Source: Ruminococcus flavefaciens (GTDB lineage Bacteria; Bacillota; Clostridia; Oscillospirales; Ruminococcaceae). From it: a DNA stretch of 5,846 nucleotides. The stretch covers positions 1 to 5,846 of the forward strand of contig CADBAC010000159.1 in NCBI GenBank assembly GCA_902792495.1. Direction: 5' to 3'. Shown in pieces: positions 1 through 5,408 of this stretch. Made by a program: the position numbers and the translations under genes. Below the pieces are notes generated by a model, which made no database searches, was not told where the DNA came from, and saw nothing but the letters and a program-made list of their open reading frames with translations. Positions within the stretch are counted from its first letter, which is position 1, and every line of letters begins with the position of its first letter.

Positions 1-53
1 TTTTTTCAGACAGATCAAGTGTGCATATCATATCCGTTTCCGGACTGCCGGTA

Positions 54-971
54 TCACAGCCACTTCTTCTTTTTGAAAAAGATAAGGCTCACCACCACTA
101 TTATAATGCTGACTGCAATGGTTATGGGATAGGCTGCTTTATATTCAAGTTCGGGCATATACTTGAAGTTCATGCCGTACCAGCCTGCTATAAGCGTAAG
201 CGGCATGAATATGGATGTTATCACTGTGAGAAGCGCCATAATGCGGTTCTGCTTCACGTCAAGCTGTGACTGGTACAGGTCACGTATCTGTATGGAATAC
301 TCTCTCAGCGATGCTGTAAGGTCGTGGAGACGTGATATTCTCTGAGTGAAAAGATGGAAGTAACGGGTGTTCTCCTTGTGGAAGAAGTCGTTCTCGTTTT
401 CTTCAAGTTCCTGACTAAGGTCGAGAAGCTGTTCGTAATGCACACGCATATCTCTCAGGTCGCTTCTGATACGGCTTACTCTCTGGGACGGGTCTTCCTC
501 CTCGCCTGCAAGGATGTTGGATTCTATGGTATCCAGTTCCTTGTCAAGGCGTTCAAGAATGGTCTGGTCACGGGACACTATCTGTTCGAGAAAATCATAT
601 ATAAAGCGCTCAAGGCTCGGGAATACCCATTTCTTGGTGCTGATTATATTCTCAACGACCTTGTTGACGAAGCCGCTGTCGTCGATGAAAACTATTCCCT
701 TTTCGTCAAGGGCAAAGGCAAATTTAGTATCAGGGCCTGAGATATCTTTCCTGTCAGGAATGGAAAAAGTTCCCGTAAGTGAGTCGTAATTCACTTCGGC
801 TTTAGTGGAGTGGATAGAGTCAAGGTCTATGTCCATTTCTATGCCCATATCGAAATTCTCCCTGCTTTCCAGCCATTCCGCAGATGTGAGAACTGCCACG
901 AACTGCTCCTTATTTTTGCCGATTTCCAGCTTTTCAGCCTTTTCAAGGTTAGTCTTTATATAGTAAAACAT
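54..971 (-). CDS. corA: CorA-family magnesium/cobalt transport protein
   Basis: Homopentameric inner-membrane channel family that moves Mg2+ (and Co2+/Ni2+) into the cell. The product is 305 residues, normal for short CorA proteins. A long, charged, mostly helical cytoplasmic region comes first. Two C-terminal membrane helices follow (about 243-264 and 280-299), and the family's signature YGMNF lies at 265-269, in the loop after the first helix. The chain ends in a lysine-rich tail (KKKKWL), as expected for a cytoplasmic C terminus. I chose the ATG at 969-971 because AGGAG (979-983, minus strand) sits 7 bases upstream. A longer reading from 1001 starts inside a TATAAT sequence and has no ribosome binding site. 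The gene is monocistronic as far as the window shows, with its own promoter at 1094-1122. Which cation it carries cannot be read from sequence alone. Family assignment is secure. Confidence 0.95.
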   Translation of the reverse strand: MFYYIKTNLEKAEKLEIGKNKEQFVAVLTSAEWLESRENFDMGIEMDIDLDSIHSTKAEVNYDSLTGTFSIPDRKDISGPDTKFAFALDEKGIVFIDDSGFVNKVVENIISTKKWVFPSLERFIYDFLEQIVSRDQTILERLDKELDTIESNILAGEEEDPSQRVSRIRSDLRDMRVHYEQLLDLSQELEENENDFFHKENTRYFHLFTQRISRLHDLTASLREYSIQIRDLYQSQLDVKQNRIMALLTVITSIFMPLTLIAGWYGMNFKYMPELEYKAAYPITIAVSIIIVVVSLIFFKKKKWL

Positions 972-978
972 ACGCATT

Positions 979-984
979 CTCCTG
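979..984 (-). promoter_or_regulatory. Ribosome binding site that fixes the corA start
   Basis: Minus strand AGGAG lies 7 bases before the ATG at 969-971. It also overlaps the spacing region of a second in-frame ATG (975-977), which would be too close. This argues for the 305-residue product over longer versions. Confidence 0.7.
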
Positions 985-999
985 TTTGTTTGATAGTTC

Positions 1000-1095
1000 A
1001 TTATACCATAAAAGCGAAGCGCATATGGTATAATTGTCCGATTGCAGGGAGCAGAACATCGTTCTGCGTATCTGCAAGGACATTTATTATACCAT
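1000..1095. repeat. Composite palindromic element, three copies of ATTATACCAT
   Basis: The 10-mer ATTATACCAT occurs at 1000-1009 and 1086-1095, and inverted at 1025-1034. Copies one and two flank a small GCG-AAG-CGC hairpin. Copies two and three form the outer arms of a nested hairpin: 1025-1034 with 1086-1095, 1035-1039 with 1078-1082, 1042-1047 with 1072-1077, and 1051-1057 with 1061-1067 around a 3-base ATC loop. That gives 28 exact pairs in 71 bases. The middle copy can pair with either neighbour, so the two folds exclude each other. The element lies wholly between corA and the sigma operon. It may be a small dispersed repeat (MITE- or REP-like) or a leader structure for corA. The pairing is seen directly; the origin is inferred. 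Confidence 0.75.
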
Positions 1096-1122
1096 TATAT
1101 CATGGAAAATGCAATAATACAA
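1094..1122 (-). promoter_or_regulatory. Probable sigma-A promoter of corA
   Basis: On the minus strand, TTGTAT (1117-1122) is followed after exactly 17 bases by a perfect TATAAT (1094-1099). A second TATAAT follows two bases later (1087-1092), giving the run TATAATGGTATAAT. Transcription would start near 1087 and give a corA leader of about 115 bases containing most of the nested hairpin. A third TATAAT with an upstream TG (1001-1006) sits just before the gene and could be an extended -10 site. The -35 box matches four of six consensus bases. Confidence 0.55.
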
Positions 1123-1123
1123 G

Positions 1124-1178
1124 AATATCCCCCGAAAGAAGCACACCCCCTCTCTGTGTGCCCCTTTCAGGGGATATT
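1124..1178 (-). terminator. 23-bp hairpin after the sigma/anti-sigma operon
   Basis: Arms 1124-1146 and 1156-1178 enclose a 9-base loop. In minus-strand RNA all 23 positions pair: 20 Watson-Crick pairs and three G-U wobbles (1169 with 1133, 1163 with 1139, 1162 with 1140). In plus-strand RNA those same three positions are A-C mismatches. The stem begins 22 bases after the stop codon of the membrane protein gene at 1201. The sequence after the stem (CTTGTATTATTGCATTTT) is only moderately U-rich, so this is a non-classical terminator or a 3'-end stabiliser. It directly abuts the corA -35 box. Confidence 0.6.
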
Positions 1179-1200
1179 ATCAATTATAAGGAAATTGCTA

Positions 1201-2394
1201 TTAACCGCCTATCATCATCTGATAATCTTCATATGTCATATTTTCGCCTCTCCAGCTATAGAAGCCGTCTATCAGCCACTTGCCGTTCTCTCTGACTACT
1301 AACATTTCTTCCATGAATACGACTTCCTCACCATTTTTTCTGATGGCATGGACGGGGATCGCTGCCTGGAAAGCATTATCAGAAGCAACGGTGATAACAG
1401 CCTTTTCGGTTGGTGCTTCATAGTGATCATAAACCAGAGGATCGTTCAGGTAACCCGGAAAATATCTGCAATAGAGCTTTCCCTCATAGATGCCATACGG
1501 CGTACTGTCAGCTTCTGTCTGTATTTTACCGGGATATATCTCTAATGCCCGGAACACGTTTCCGAAATATTCAGAAGCATAGATATCGGTGTAAGTATTC
1601 CTTGCCATAGCCCACATATCATCCACAGATTTAAATATAGGATGTATCATTTCAATATATTCACATTCATATGTTTCGCCTGTATTTGAATCAATGTACT
1701 GAGTTTTTATGACATTATCTTCGTTAAGATCGTAGTAGTTATTCTCCATATCACTGGTTATTTCCCAGAGATACATTTCATTCTGCAAAAGATCCTTTAC
1801 TATCTTCTGATACTCCTCATCATCAATAACAGAAGTCGGAGCCTCTGTAGCGGCTTCTGTAGGTGCAGGAGCGGCAGGTGCCTGTGTTGCGGCTGGTGCA
1901 GCAGGAGCGGCAGCTGTAGTTGTTGTCTCTGCGGGGGCAGCCTGGGTTGTTTCAAGGCCTGTGAGCATTGCGTCTACGTCGATGGTGTATGTGACATTGT
2001 CAGCGCCTGTAACTGATGTGGTCTGTGTTCCTGTGCTTACTGCTGTTGCAATATTCGGAGGCGGAACATTATCGGGGGCAGGTCGGCGTCTGAGGAGGTT
2101 GCGTCCTACTGCAAGGCCGCCTCCCACCAGCATGAGGGCTGCTGCGGTAGTCAGGAATTTCAGCCACATGGGGCGGTCATATTCCTCAACGCCGTCTACC
2201 TCGTCTTCGTCATCGTATTCTTCATCTGCTTCGTTTGTGTATCCCTGTGGGTATTTTCTTTCTTTTATGTTGAACTTTCTTTCGCTCATTGCGAACATTC
2301 TCTCTTTTTCTTCATCTGAAAGTACAGGATATGAAGCTGCTATCATTTCAACTGTCATATCGTCTGTATTTCTGAATATATCAAAATCTCTCAT
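1201..2394 (-). CDS. Membrane-anchored probable anti-sigma factor with extracytoplasmic domain
   Basis: This 397-residue protein has four parts. An N-terminal region (1-55) contains LSDEEKERMFAMSERK, then a very acidic stretch follows (56-72). One membrane helix lies at about 77-96. A low-complexity Ala/Thr/Pro linker (about 149-187) leads to a C-terminal globular domain (190-397). That domain ends in VVRENGKWLIDGFYSW, a pattern typical of NTF2-like folds, and has only two cysteines (244 and 309). The start follows the sigma stop codon with no gap; GGGAGG (2403-2408) inside the end of the sigma gene is its ribosome binding site, so translation is probably coupled. The inferred role is to hold the ECF sigma factor at the membrane and release it on an external signal. 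Odd point: RNLLRRR just after the helix gives a charge bias opposite to the expected N-in topology. The anti-sigma role rests on gene order and layout, not on a recognised domain. Confidence 0.75.
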   Translation of the reverse strand: MRDFDIFRNTDDMTVEMIAASYPVLSDEEKERMFAMSERKFNIKERKYPQGYTNEADEEYDDEDEVDGVEEYDRPMWLKFLTTAAALMLVGGGLAVGRNLLRRRPAPDNVPPPNIATAVSTGTQTTSVTGADNVTYTIDVDAMLTGLETTQAAPAETTTTAAAPAAPAATQAPAAPAPTEAATEAPTSVIDDEEYQKIVKDLLQNEMYLWEITSDMENNYYDLNEDNVIKTQYIDSNTGETYECEYIEMIHPIFKSVDDMWAMARNTYTDIYASEYFGNVFRALEIYPGKIQTEADSTPYGIYEGKLYCRYFPGYLNDPLVYDHYEAPTEKAVITVASDNAFQAAIPVHAIRKNGEEVVFMEEMLVVRENGKWLIDGFYSWRGENMTYEDYQMMIGG

Positions 2395-2970
2395 TTATAT
2401 TGCCTCCCTTCCTATACCTGCTTTTATAAGCAGACTCTTCAGCTTTTCTCTTGCACGGCTGCTTCTTTTCTGTACAGCCGCAGGTGTCATGCCAAGTGAC
2501 CTTGCAATTTCTTTTGCTGTTCTGTCATAGAAATACTGCTGTACGATTATGGTAGAATCAGGTTCGCCCAGCGACTCGACCATCTGCATGAGCAGACGCT
2601 TGCTGTCTTTCTTTTCAGCATCTGCATCTATTCTGACATTGGAAGCCATCTCGGGAAAATCATCATCATCCATGGAAGTATTTCTTCTGTTATAGGAATT
2701 AAGCTTTCTCATATAATCTATGGCGGTATTTTTCGCCACTGCTCCTATGAAGCCTTTAAGGTCGCCTTCACGGAGTTCGTTGTCTCTGTAGCTGCGGTAT
2801 ATCTTCACGAAGACATCGCTTACACATTCTTCAATATCTTCACGGGTCCCGATGTTTCGCAGCACATTTATAATAACAGCATAAACATAGTTACAATATT
2901 CATCGAAAAGAGCCTTATGGCCTTCCCGCTGTGAGCGCTCCATAATGTAACGCAATTCGCTAAGTGTCAT
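2395..2970 (-). CDS. ECF-type RNA polymerase sigma factor (sigma-70 family)
   Basis: At 191 residues it has the usual length for an extracytoplasmic-function sigma factor. It directs RNA polymerase to a specific set of promoters. Region 2 spans about 15-90 and contains EDIEECVSDVFVKIYRS, then GFIGAVAKNTAIDYMRK, the core-binding and -10 recognition helices. A variable acidic linker (DDDD at 101-104) follows. Region 4 spans about 127-182, with the helix-turn-helix TAKEIARSLGMTPAAVQKRS at 151-170 for the -35 element. The ATG at 2968-2970 has AGGTGA (2975-2980) just upstream. The next gene begins immediately after the stop codon and is probably its membrane-bound regulator. Its own upstream region carries a 12-bp palindrome over the likely start site, hinting at control of the operon. 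The ECF subgroup and target genes cannot be named from this window. Confidence 0.93.
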   Translation of the reverse strand: MTLSELRYIMERSQREGHKALFDEYCNYVYAVIINVLRNIGTREDIEECVSDVFVKIYRSYRDNELREGDLKGFIGAVAKNTAIDYMRKLNSYNRRNTSMDDDDFPEMASNVRIDADAEKKDSKRLLMQMVESLGEPDSTIIVQQYFYDRTAKEIARSLGMTPAAVQKRSSRAREKLKSLLIKAGIGREAI

Positions 2971-2991
2971 TTTATCACCTCAGTAGTATTT

Positions 2992-3005
2992 GCTCAATGC
3001 TGAGC
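2992..3005 (-). other. Small hairpin in the sigma gene leader
   Basis: GCTCA (2992-2996) and TGAGC (3001-3005) form a 5-bp stem with a 4-base loop, within the roughly 50-base untranslated leader of the sigma gene. It is too short to assign a function and could be chance. Confidence 0.3.
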
Positions 3006-3011
3006 CTCTGT

Positions 3012-3023
3012 TTGAACGTTCAA
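3012..3023. promoter_or_regulatory. Perfect 12-bp palindrome, candidate operator of the sigma operon
   Basis: TTGAACGTTCAA is a perfect palindrome that shares one base with the sigma operon -10 box and would cover the transcription start. A bound dimeric repressor there would block initiation. Its position is seen directly; the operator role is inferred. The 68-residue Xre-type regulator encoded on the other side of the divergent region is one candidate binder. Confidence 0.45.
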
Positions 3024-3028
3024 TTATA
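3023..3028 (-). promoter_or_regulatory. -10 box of the sigma/anti-sigma operon
   Basis: Minus strand TATAAT, preceded by TATG, lies about 52 bases before the sigma ATG. No clear TTGACA-like -35 sits at 16-18 bases (the nearest is TTTCAC at 16). The promoter may therefore be activator-dependent, weak, or read by another sigma factor. Confidence 0.5.
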
Positions 3029-3125
3029 CATACGCATGGTATCCGTGAAATCGGACAAAAAATGCGAAAAATTTTTCTGATAAATGAAATTCAAGAAAAA
3101 ATTATTGAAAAACAATATTTTGCTA

Positions 3126-3154
3126 TTGACAAATGATATTTTATATGCTATAAT
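3126..3154 (+). promoter_or_regulatory. Consensus sigma-A promoter of the DUF2975 operon
   Basis: TTGACA (3126-3131) and TATAAT (3149-3154) match consensus at all twelve bases, with an ideal 17-base spacer and an extended -10 (TGC before TATAAT). The start would fall near 3161, giving a leader of about 25 bases with AAGGAG at 3171-3176. This is an unusually strong promoter for a set of small regulatory membrane proteins, so control by a repressor is plausible, perhaps by the operon's own Xre-type protein. Confidence 0.9.
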
Positions 3155-3185
3155 AAACTCACAAAACATAAAGGAGCTCTATTTT

Positions 3186-3647
3186 ATGTGGAATAAAAAC
3201 AAATCACTCTATCTTTCCAGGATCCTCACAGATGTCTGTGCGGGGCTGGCTCTTATCTTTGCGCTCTTTGTACCCGAAGGCGCAAAATGGTACAATTATA
3301 TCTCCGAACCAATCGGTATACTTGCTGACCATAACGTTGCATTGCCTCTTATCATCGTTATCTATTTCTGTGAAGTAATGGCTTTCGTGGTATTATGGTC
3401 TCTCCACAAGCTTCTCGGAAACATCTCAAAGGAAAAGGTGTTTATCCCTGAGAATACCTCTTGCCTCAGAGCAATATCATGGGCTTGTATGCTTGCAGGC
3501 TTTTCCATGATCGTACTCGCTCTCTGGAGAGCTATATTCATATTTGCCGCTTTCCTTCTCGTTTTCTTCGGTCTTGTAATGCGTGTACTGAAAAACGTTT
3601 TTGAAAATGCGGTAGAAATAAAGTCGGAAAACGACTTTACTATATGA
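3186..3647 (+). CDS. DUF2975 family four-helix membrane protein
   Basis: The 153-residue protein has four predicted membrane helices at about 9-29, 50-72, 94-113 and 115-133. The family pattern is clear: KVFIPENTSCLRAISWAC at 84-101, and the C-terminal KNVFENAVEIKSENDFTI at 136-153, close to the usual DUF2975 ending. DUF2975 proteins are commonly encoded next to a tiny YozG-like Xre regulator, as here, where the next ATG is 15 bases downstream. Their biochemical function is not established. I chose the ATG at 3186 because AAGGAG (3171-3176) precedes it by 9 bases and the start lies downstream of the promoter. A longer in-frame reading from 3084 would begin upstream of the -35 box and cannot be made from this transcript. 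Family assignment rests on recalled family motifs. Confidence 0.88.
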   Translation: MWNKNKSLYLSRILTDVCAGLALIFALFVPEGAKWYNYISEPIGILADHNVALPLIIVIYFCEVMAFVVLWSLHKLLGNISKEKVFIPENTSCLRAISWACMLAGFSMIVLALWRAIFIFAAFLLVFFGLVMRVLKNVFENAVEIKSENDFTI

Positions 3648-3662
3648 ACGGAGGTGCTTGCA

Positions 3663-3869
3663 ATGCCGATTATCGTTAATCTCGATGTTATGATGGCAAA
3701 AAGGAAGATCTCTTCCATGGAACTTGCCGAAAGGATAGGCATTACTTCCGCTAACCTTTCCATACTCAAAACGGGAAAAGCCAAAGCTGTACGCTTCTCG
3801 ACTCTCGAAAAAATATGCGAGGAGCTTGATTGTCAGCCGGGAGATATTCTGGAATTCAGAAAAGAGTGA
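3663..3869 (+). CDS. Small Xre/Cro-C1-type regulator, YozG-like
   Basis: This 68-residue protein is almost entirely one helix-turn-helix domain. After a short beta-like start (MPIIVNLDVMMAKRK) come SSMELAERIGITSANLSILK at 17-36 (the DNA-binding helices), then GKAKAVRFSTLEKICEELDC and the ending QPGDILEFRKE. That layout is characteristic of the YozG-like regulators found beside DUF2975 genes. GGAGG at 3650-3654 sits 8 bases before the ATG at 3663. A GTG at 3654 in the same frame overlaps that ribosome binding site, so it is rejected as the start. The protein probably autoregulates its operon or responds to the adjacent membrane protein; that is inference from gene pairing. Confidence 0.92.
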   Translation: MPIIVNLDVMMAKRKISSMELAERIGITSANLSILKTGKAKAVRFSTLEKICEELDCQPGDILEFRKE

Positions 3870-3891
3870 TCGCCATGGAGGGCTGATCATT

Positions 3892-4554
3892 ATGTTAACA
3901 ACAGGACCTGATAATCCGAATACAAATAATATGATAGGCGGAGTCGGTATGTATGCCGCTCCGCAGTACACGAACCCTTATGTCAAGCAGAAGGAAAAGC
4001 CCGTTTACGGAAAAGCCGAGCTTGTACTCTCTGTGCTGATGTTCCTGTTTTCATTTATATTTGTAAGATTCGTCGTTTACAACGTAACGGGTATCATATC
4101 CTCTTTGCTGTATATAGCTTTCTTTGCAGTAACTGTGATATACCTGAAGAAAAAGGGATTCGCTTTTTCAGGCTTCAATAAACTGCTTGGTGCATTACTC
4201 TTTATATTCAGCACCGTTTTCACTATCACCGACAACAGCTTTATCAAATTTCTCACCTGCGTTTTCCTCTTTGCCGCCGGTGCATACTTCATTTACTCGG
4301 TATGCGCAGACAGAAAGGATGTGGAGAGATATCTCCCCTACGCTATGAAGAAATCTTTATTTGAGTATCCGTTTTCTAAATTCTCCGCTCAGGCTGATAT
4401 CTTATCAGACAAGGCTAAGGATTCGGAAACAAGCTCAAATATCAAAAGAGTTATCATCGGACTTGTTCTCACTATCCCTGTTACAGTTATCGTTGCCGCA
4501 CTATTTTCGATACCTTCTACTCAGACGAGATATGGACAGTTATCATGCAGTTAG
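3892..4554 (+). CDS. N-terminal fragment of the DUF4173 protein
   Basis: The 220-residue open frame begins with a Pro/Asn/Gly-rich cytoplasmic leader (1-40). Membrane helices follow at about 43-63, 65-85, 98-118, 121-139 and 186-205. A charged loop, AQADILSDKAKDSETSS, separates the fourth and fifth helices. After VIVAALFS the frame leaves the family sequence and adds about 13 unrelated residues before TAG. As translated here it would be a truncated membrane protein. It follows the Xre-type gene by 22 bases, in the same operon. Confidence 0.6.
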   Translation: MLTTGPDNPNTNNMIGGVGMYAAPQYTNPYVKQKEKPVYGKAELVLSVLMFLFSFIFVRFVVYNVTGIISSLLYIAFFAVTVIYLKKKGFAFSGFNKLLGALLFIFSTVFTITDNSFIKFLTCVFLFAAGAYFIYSVCADRKDVERYLPYAMKKSLFEYPFSKFSAQADILSDKAKDSETSSNIKRVIIGLVLTIPVTVIVAALFSIPSTQTRYGQLSCS

Positions 4555-5387
4555 CGTTCGCCCTGCCGCTTTCATTATACGGCTTCGGTCTTATCTACCG
4601 CTGTGCTTTCCGCAAGGATATCAGGGAACTCACCGACGAGGAATGCGCTGATAAGGTATGGAGAAAAAGGATCGTCAGCAACCTTATTTTCTATACAGCA
4701 GCTGCACCTGTTCTTCTTCTCTACGTTATGTTTTTTGTCTCACAGGCAAACTATTTCCTTTCCGCTTTCATGGGAAAACTCCCCGAGGGCTTCAGCTACG
4801 CTGAGTACGCAAGAAAGGGATTCTTCGAGCTTTGTTGGATCGTTGTCATAAATCTCGGCATCATGATCATCATGAACCTTCACTCCAAAAACAGCGGAGA
4901 GGAAAAAACTGTCATGCTTAAAATTTACAACATGATCTTCTGCATATTCACTCTCATACTCATCGCTACTGCTGTCAGCAAAATGGTAATGTACATCGAC
5001 GCTTACGGCCTTACTGTAATGCGAGTTTACACAACATGGTTCATGATTCTCTGCGCTTATATTTTCCTGCTGACTATCATAAAGCAGTTCAGACCGGATA
5101 TGCATCTTGCAAAGCATATAACTATCGGTTTCACACTGATGTTCGCATTCCTCTGCTTCTCACGTCCTGAATCACTTATTGTAAAGTACAACCACATGAT
5201 GGGCAAGGTAACAGCTGACGAACTTGCAGACAGCGGCATTTATGAAATGTCGGATGACGGTCTCCTTGCAGCTGTAAATGAAGGCCTTATGCAGTCAGAC
5301 GAAGCAAGGGAAAGAAGTTCAAAGAAGCACAGCGATCACTATACAGATGACCTTAACATCTCTACTCTTTTACTGGAGAATAAGTGA
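4545..5387 (+). CDS. C-terminal fragment of the DUF4173 protein
   Basis: From the first in-frame ATG (4545) this encodes 280 residues. It holds the most recognisable part of DUF4173: EGFSYAEYARKGFFEL at 81-96 and VMRVYTTWFM at 158-167. About six membrane helices are seen (roughly 1-18, 45-66, 92-112, 130-150, 158-180 and 192-207), then RPESLIVKYNH and a soluble C-terminal tail. The ATG overlaps the end of the upstream frame by 10 bases and has no clear ribosome binding site. If made at all, it would rely on coupling to the upstream stop codon. It is better read as the second half of one broken gene. Confidence 0.6.
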   Translation: MQLAFALPLSLYGFGLIYRCAFRKDIRELTDEECADKVWRKRIVSNLIFYTAAAPVLLLYVMFFVSQANYFLSAFMGKLPEGFSYAEYARKGFFELCWIVVINLGIMIIMNLHSKNSGEEKTVMLKIYNMIFCIFTLILIATAVSKMVMYIDAYGLTVMRVYTTWFMILCAYIFLLTIIKQFRPDMHLAKHITIGFTLMFAFLCFSRPESLIVKYNHMMGKVTADELADSGIYEMSDDGLLAAVNEGLMQSDEARERSSKKHSDHYTDDLNISTLLLENK

Positions 5388-5408
5388 TGATAACAGCGAG
5401 GACAAAAT

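Larger units (their letters stand above)
3892..5387 (+). pseudogene. DUF4173 multipass membrane protein, frameshifted
   Basis: Two adjacent reading frames together make one DUF4173-type protein of about 500 residues, the usual family size. Frame one runs from the ATG at 3892 (GGAGGG at 3877-3882) to a TAG at 4552-4554. The matching C-terminal part is one frame over and continues to 5387. Its coding sense extends upstream of its first ATG, reading FDTFYSDEIWTVIMQ from about 4506, so the break lies at 4504-4509 and not at the ATG. Restoring 3n+1 bases there rejoins the frames. The family's SSAD-x-VF-like segment expected at this point (recalled from relatives) is absent. That fits a deletion between two TTTTCG repeats, about 19 bases if the family spacing holds. 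A single missing T in the TTTT run, or a sequencing error, is the alternative. Lesion seen directly; cause inferred. Confidence 0.8.

Noticed and set aside
1..53. Terminator at the left edge (TTTTTT at 1-6, small TCCG-GAAA-CGGA hairpin)
   Set aside because: On the corA strand the run is A's, not T's, so it cannot end corA. The T-run may end a plus-strand gene left of the window, but no stem is visible here.
972..1001. Longer N terminus for CorA from the ATG at 999-1001
   Set aside because: That ATG overlaps a TATAAT box and has no ribosome binding site, whereas AGGAG precedes the ATG at 969-971.
1034..1043. TTGTCCGATT shared, inverted, with 3049-3058
   Set aside because: A 10-base match between two sites is expected by chance many times in a window this size, and the flanks do not match.
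1000..1095. Magnesium-sensing M-box riboswitch or CRISPR remnant upstream of corA
   Set aside because: The leader is shorter than an M-box and I see none of its conserved core. The three 10-mers are irregularly spaced and partly inverted, which excludes a CRISPR array.
1961..2530. Plus-strand open frame of 189 codons
   Set aside because: It lies antisense across the sigma and anti-sigma genes, is Ser/Arg/Leu-rich with no family features, and has no ribosome binding site. It is a shadow of the real genes.
3066..3077. GAAAAATTTTTC palindrome in the divergent promoter region
   Set aside because: It is perfectly palindromic but pure A/T apart from its ends, which is common by chance in such AT-rich spacers, and it is not placed at a start site.
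3084..3185. Longer N terminus for the DUF2975 protein
   Set aside because: The extension starts upstream of the consensus promoter that drives the gene and encodes a Lys/Asn/Ile-rich segment unlike the family. AAGGAG is correctly placed for the ATG at 3186.
3362..3971. Two minus-strand open frames of 140 and 164 codons
   Set aside because: They are antisense to the DUF2975 and regulator genes and show no domain-like sequence.
4500..4554. Programmed -1 frameshifting as the explanation for the split DUF4173 gene
   Set aside because: The shift direction would fit -1, but in-frame CTA TTT TCG is not an X-XXY-YYZ slippery heptamer. I also saw no strong stem directly downstream, and a conserved segment seems to be missing.
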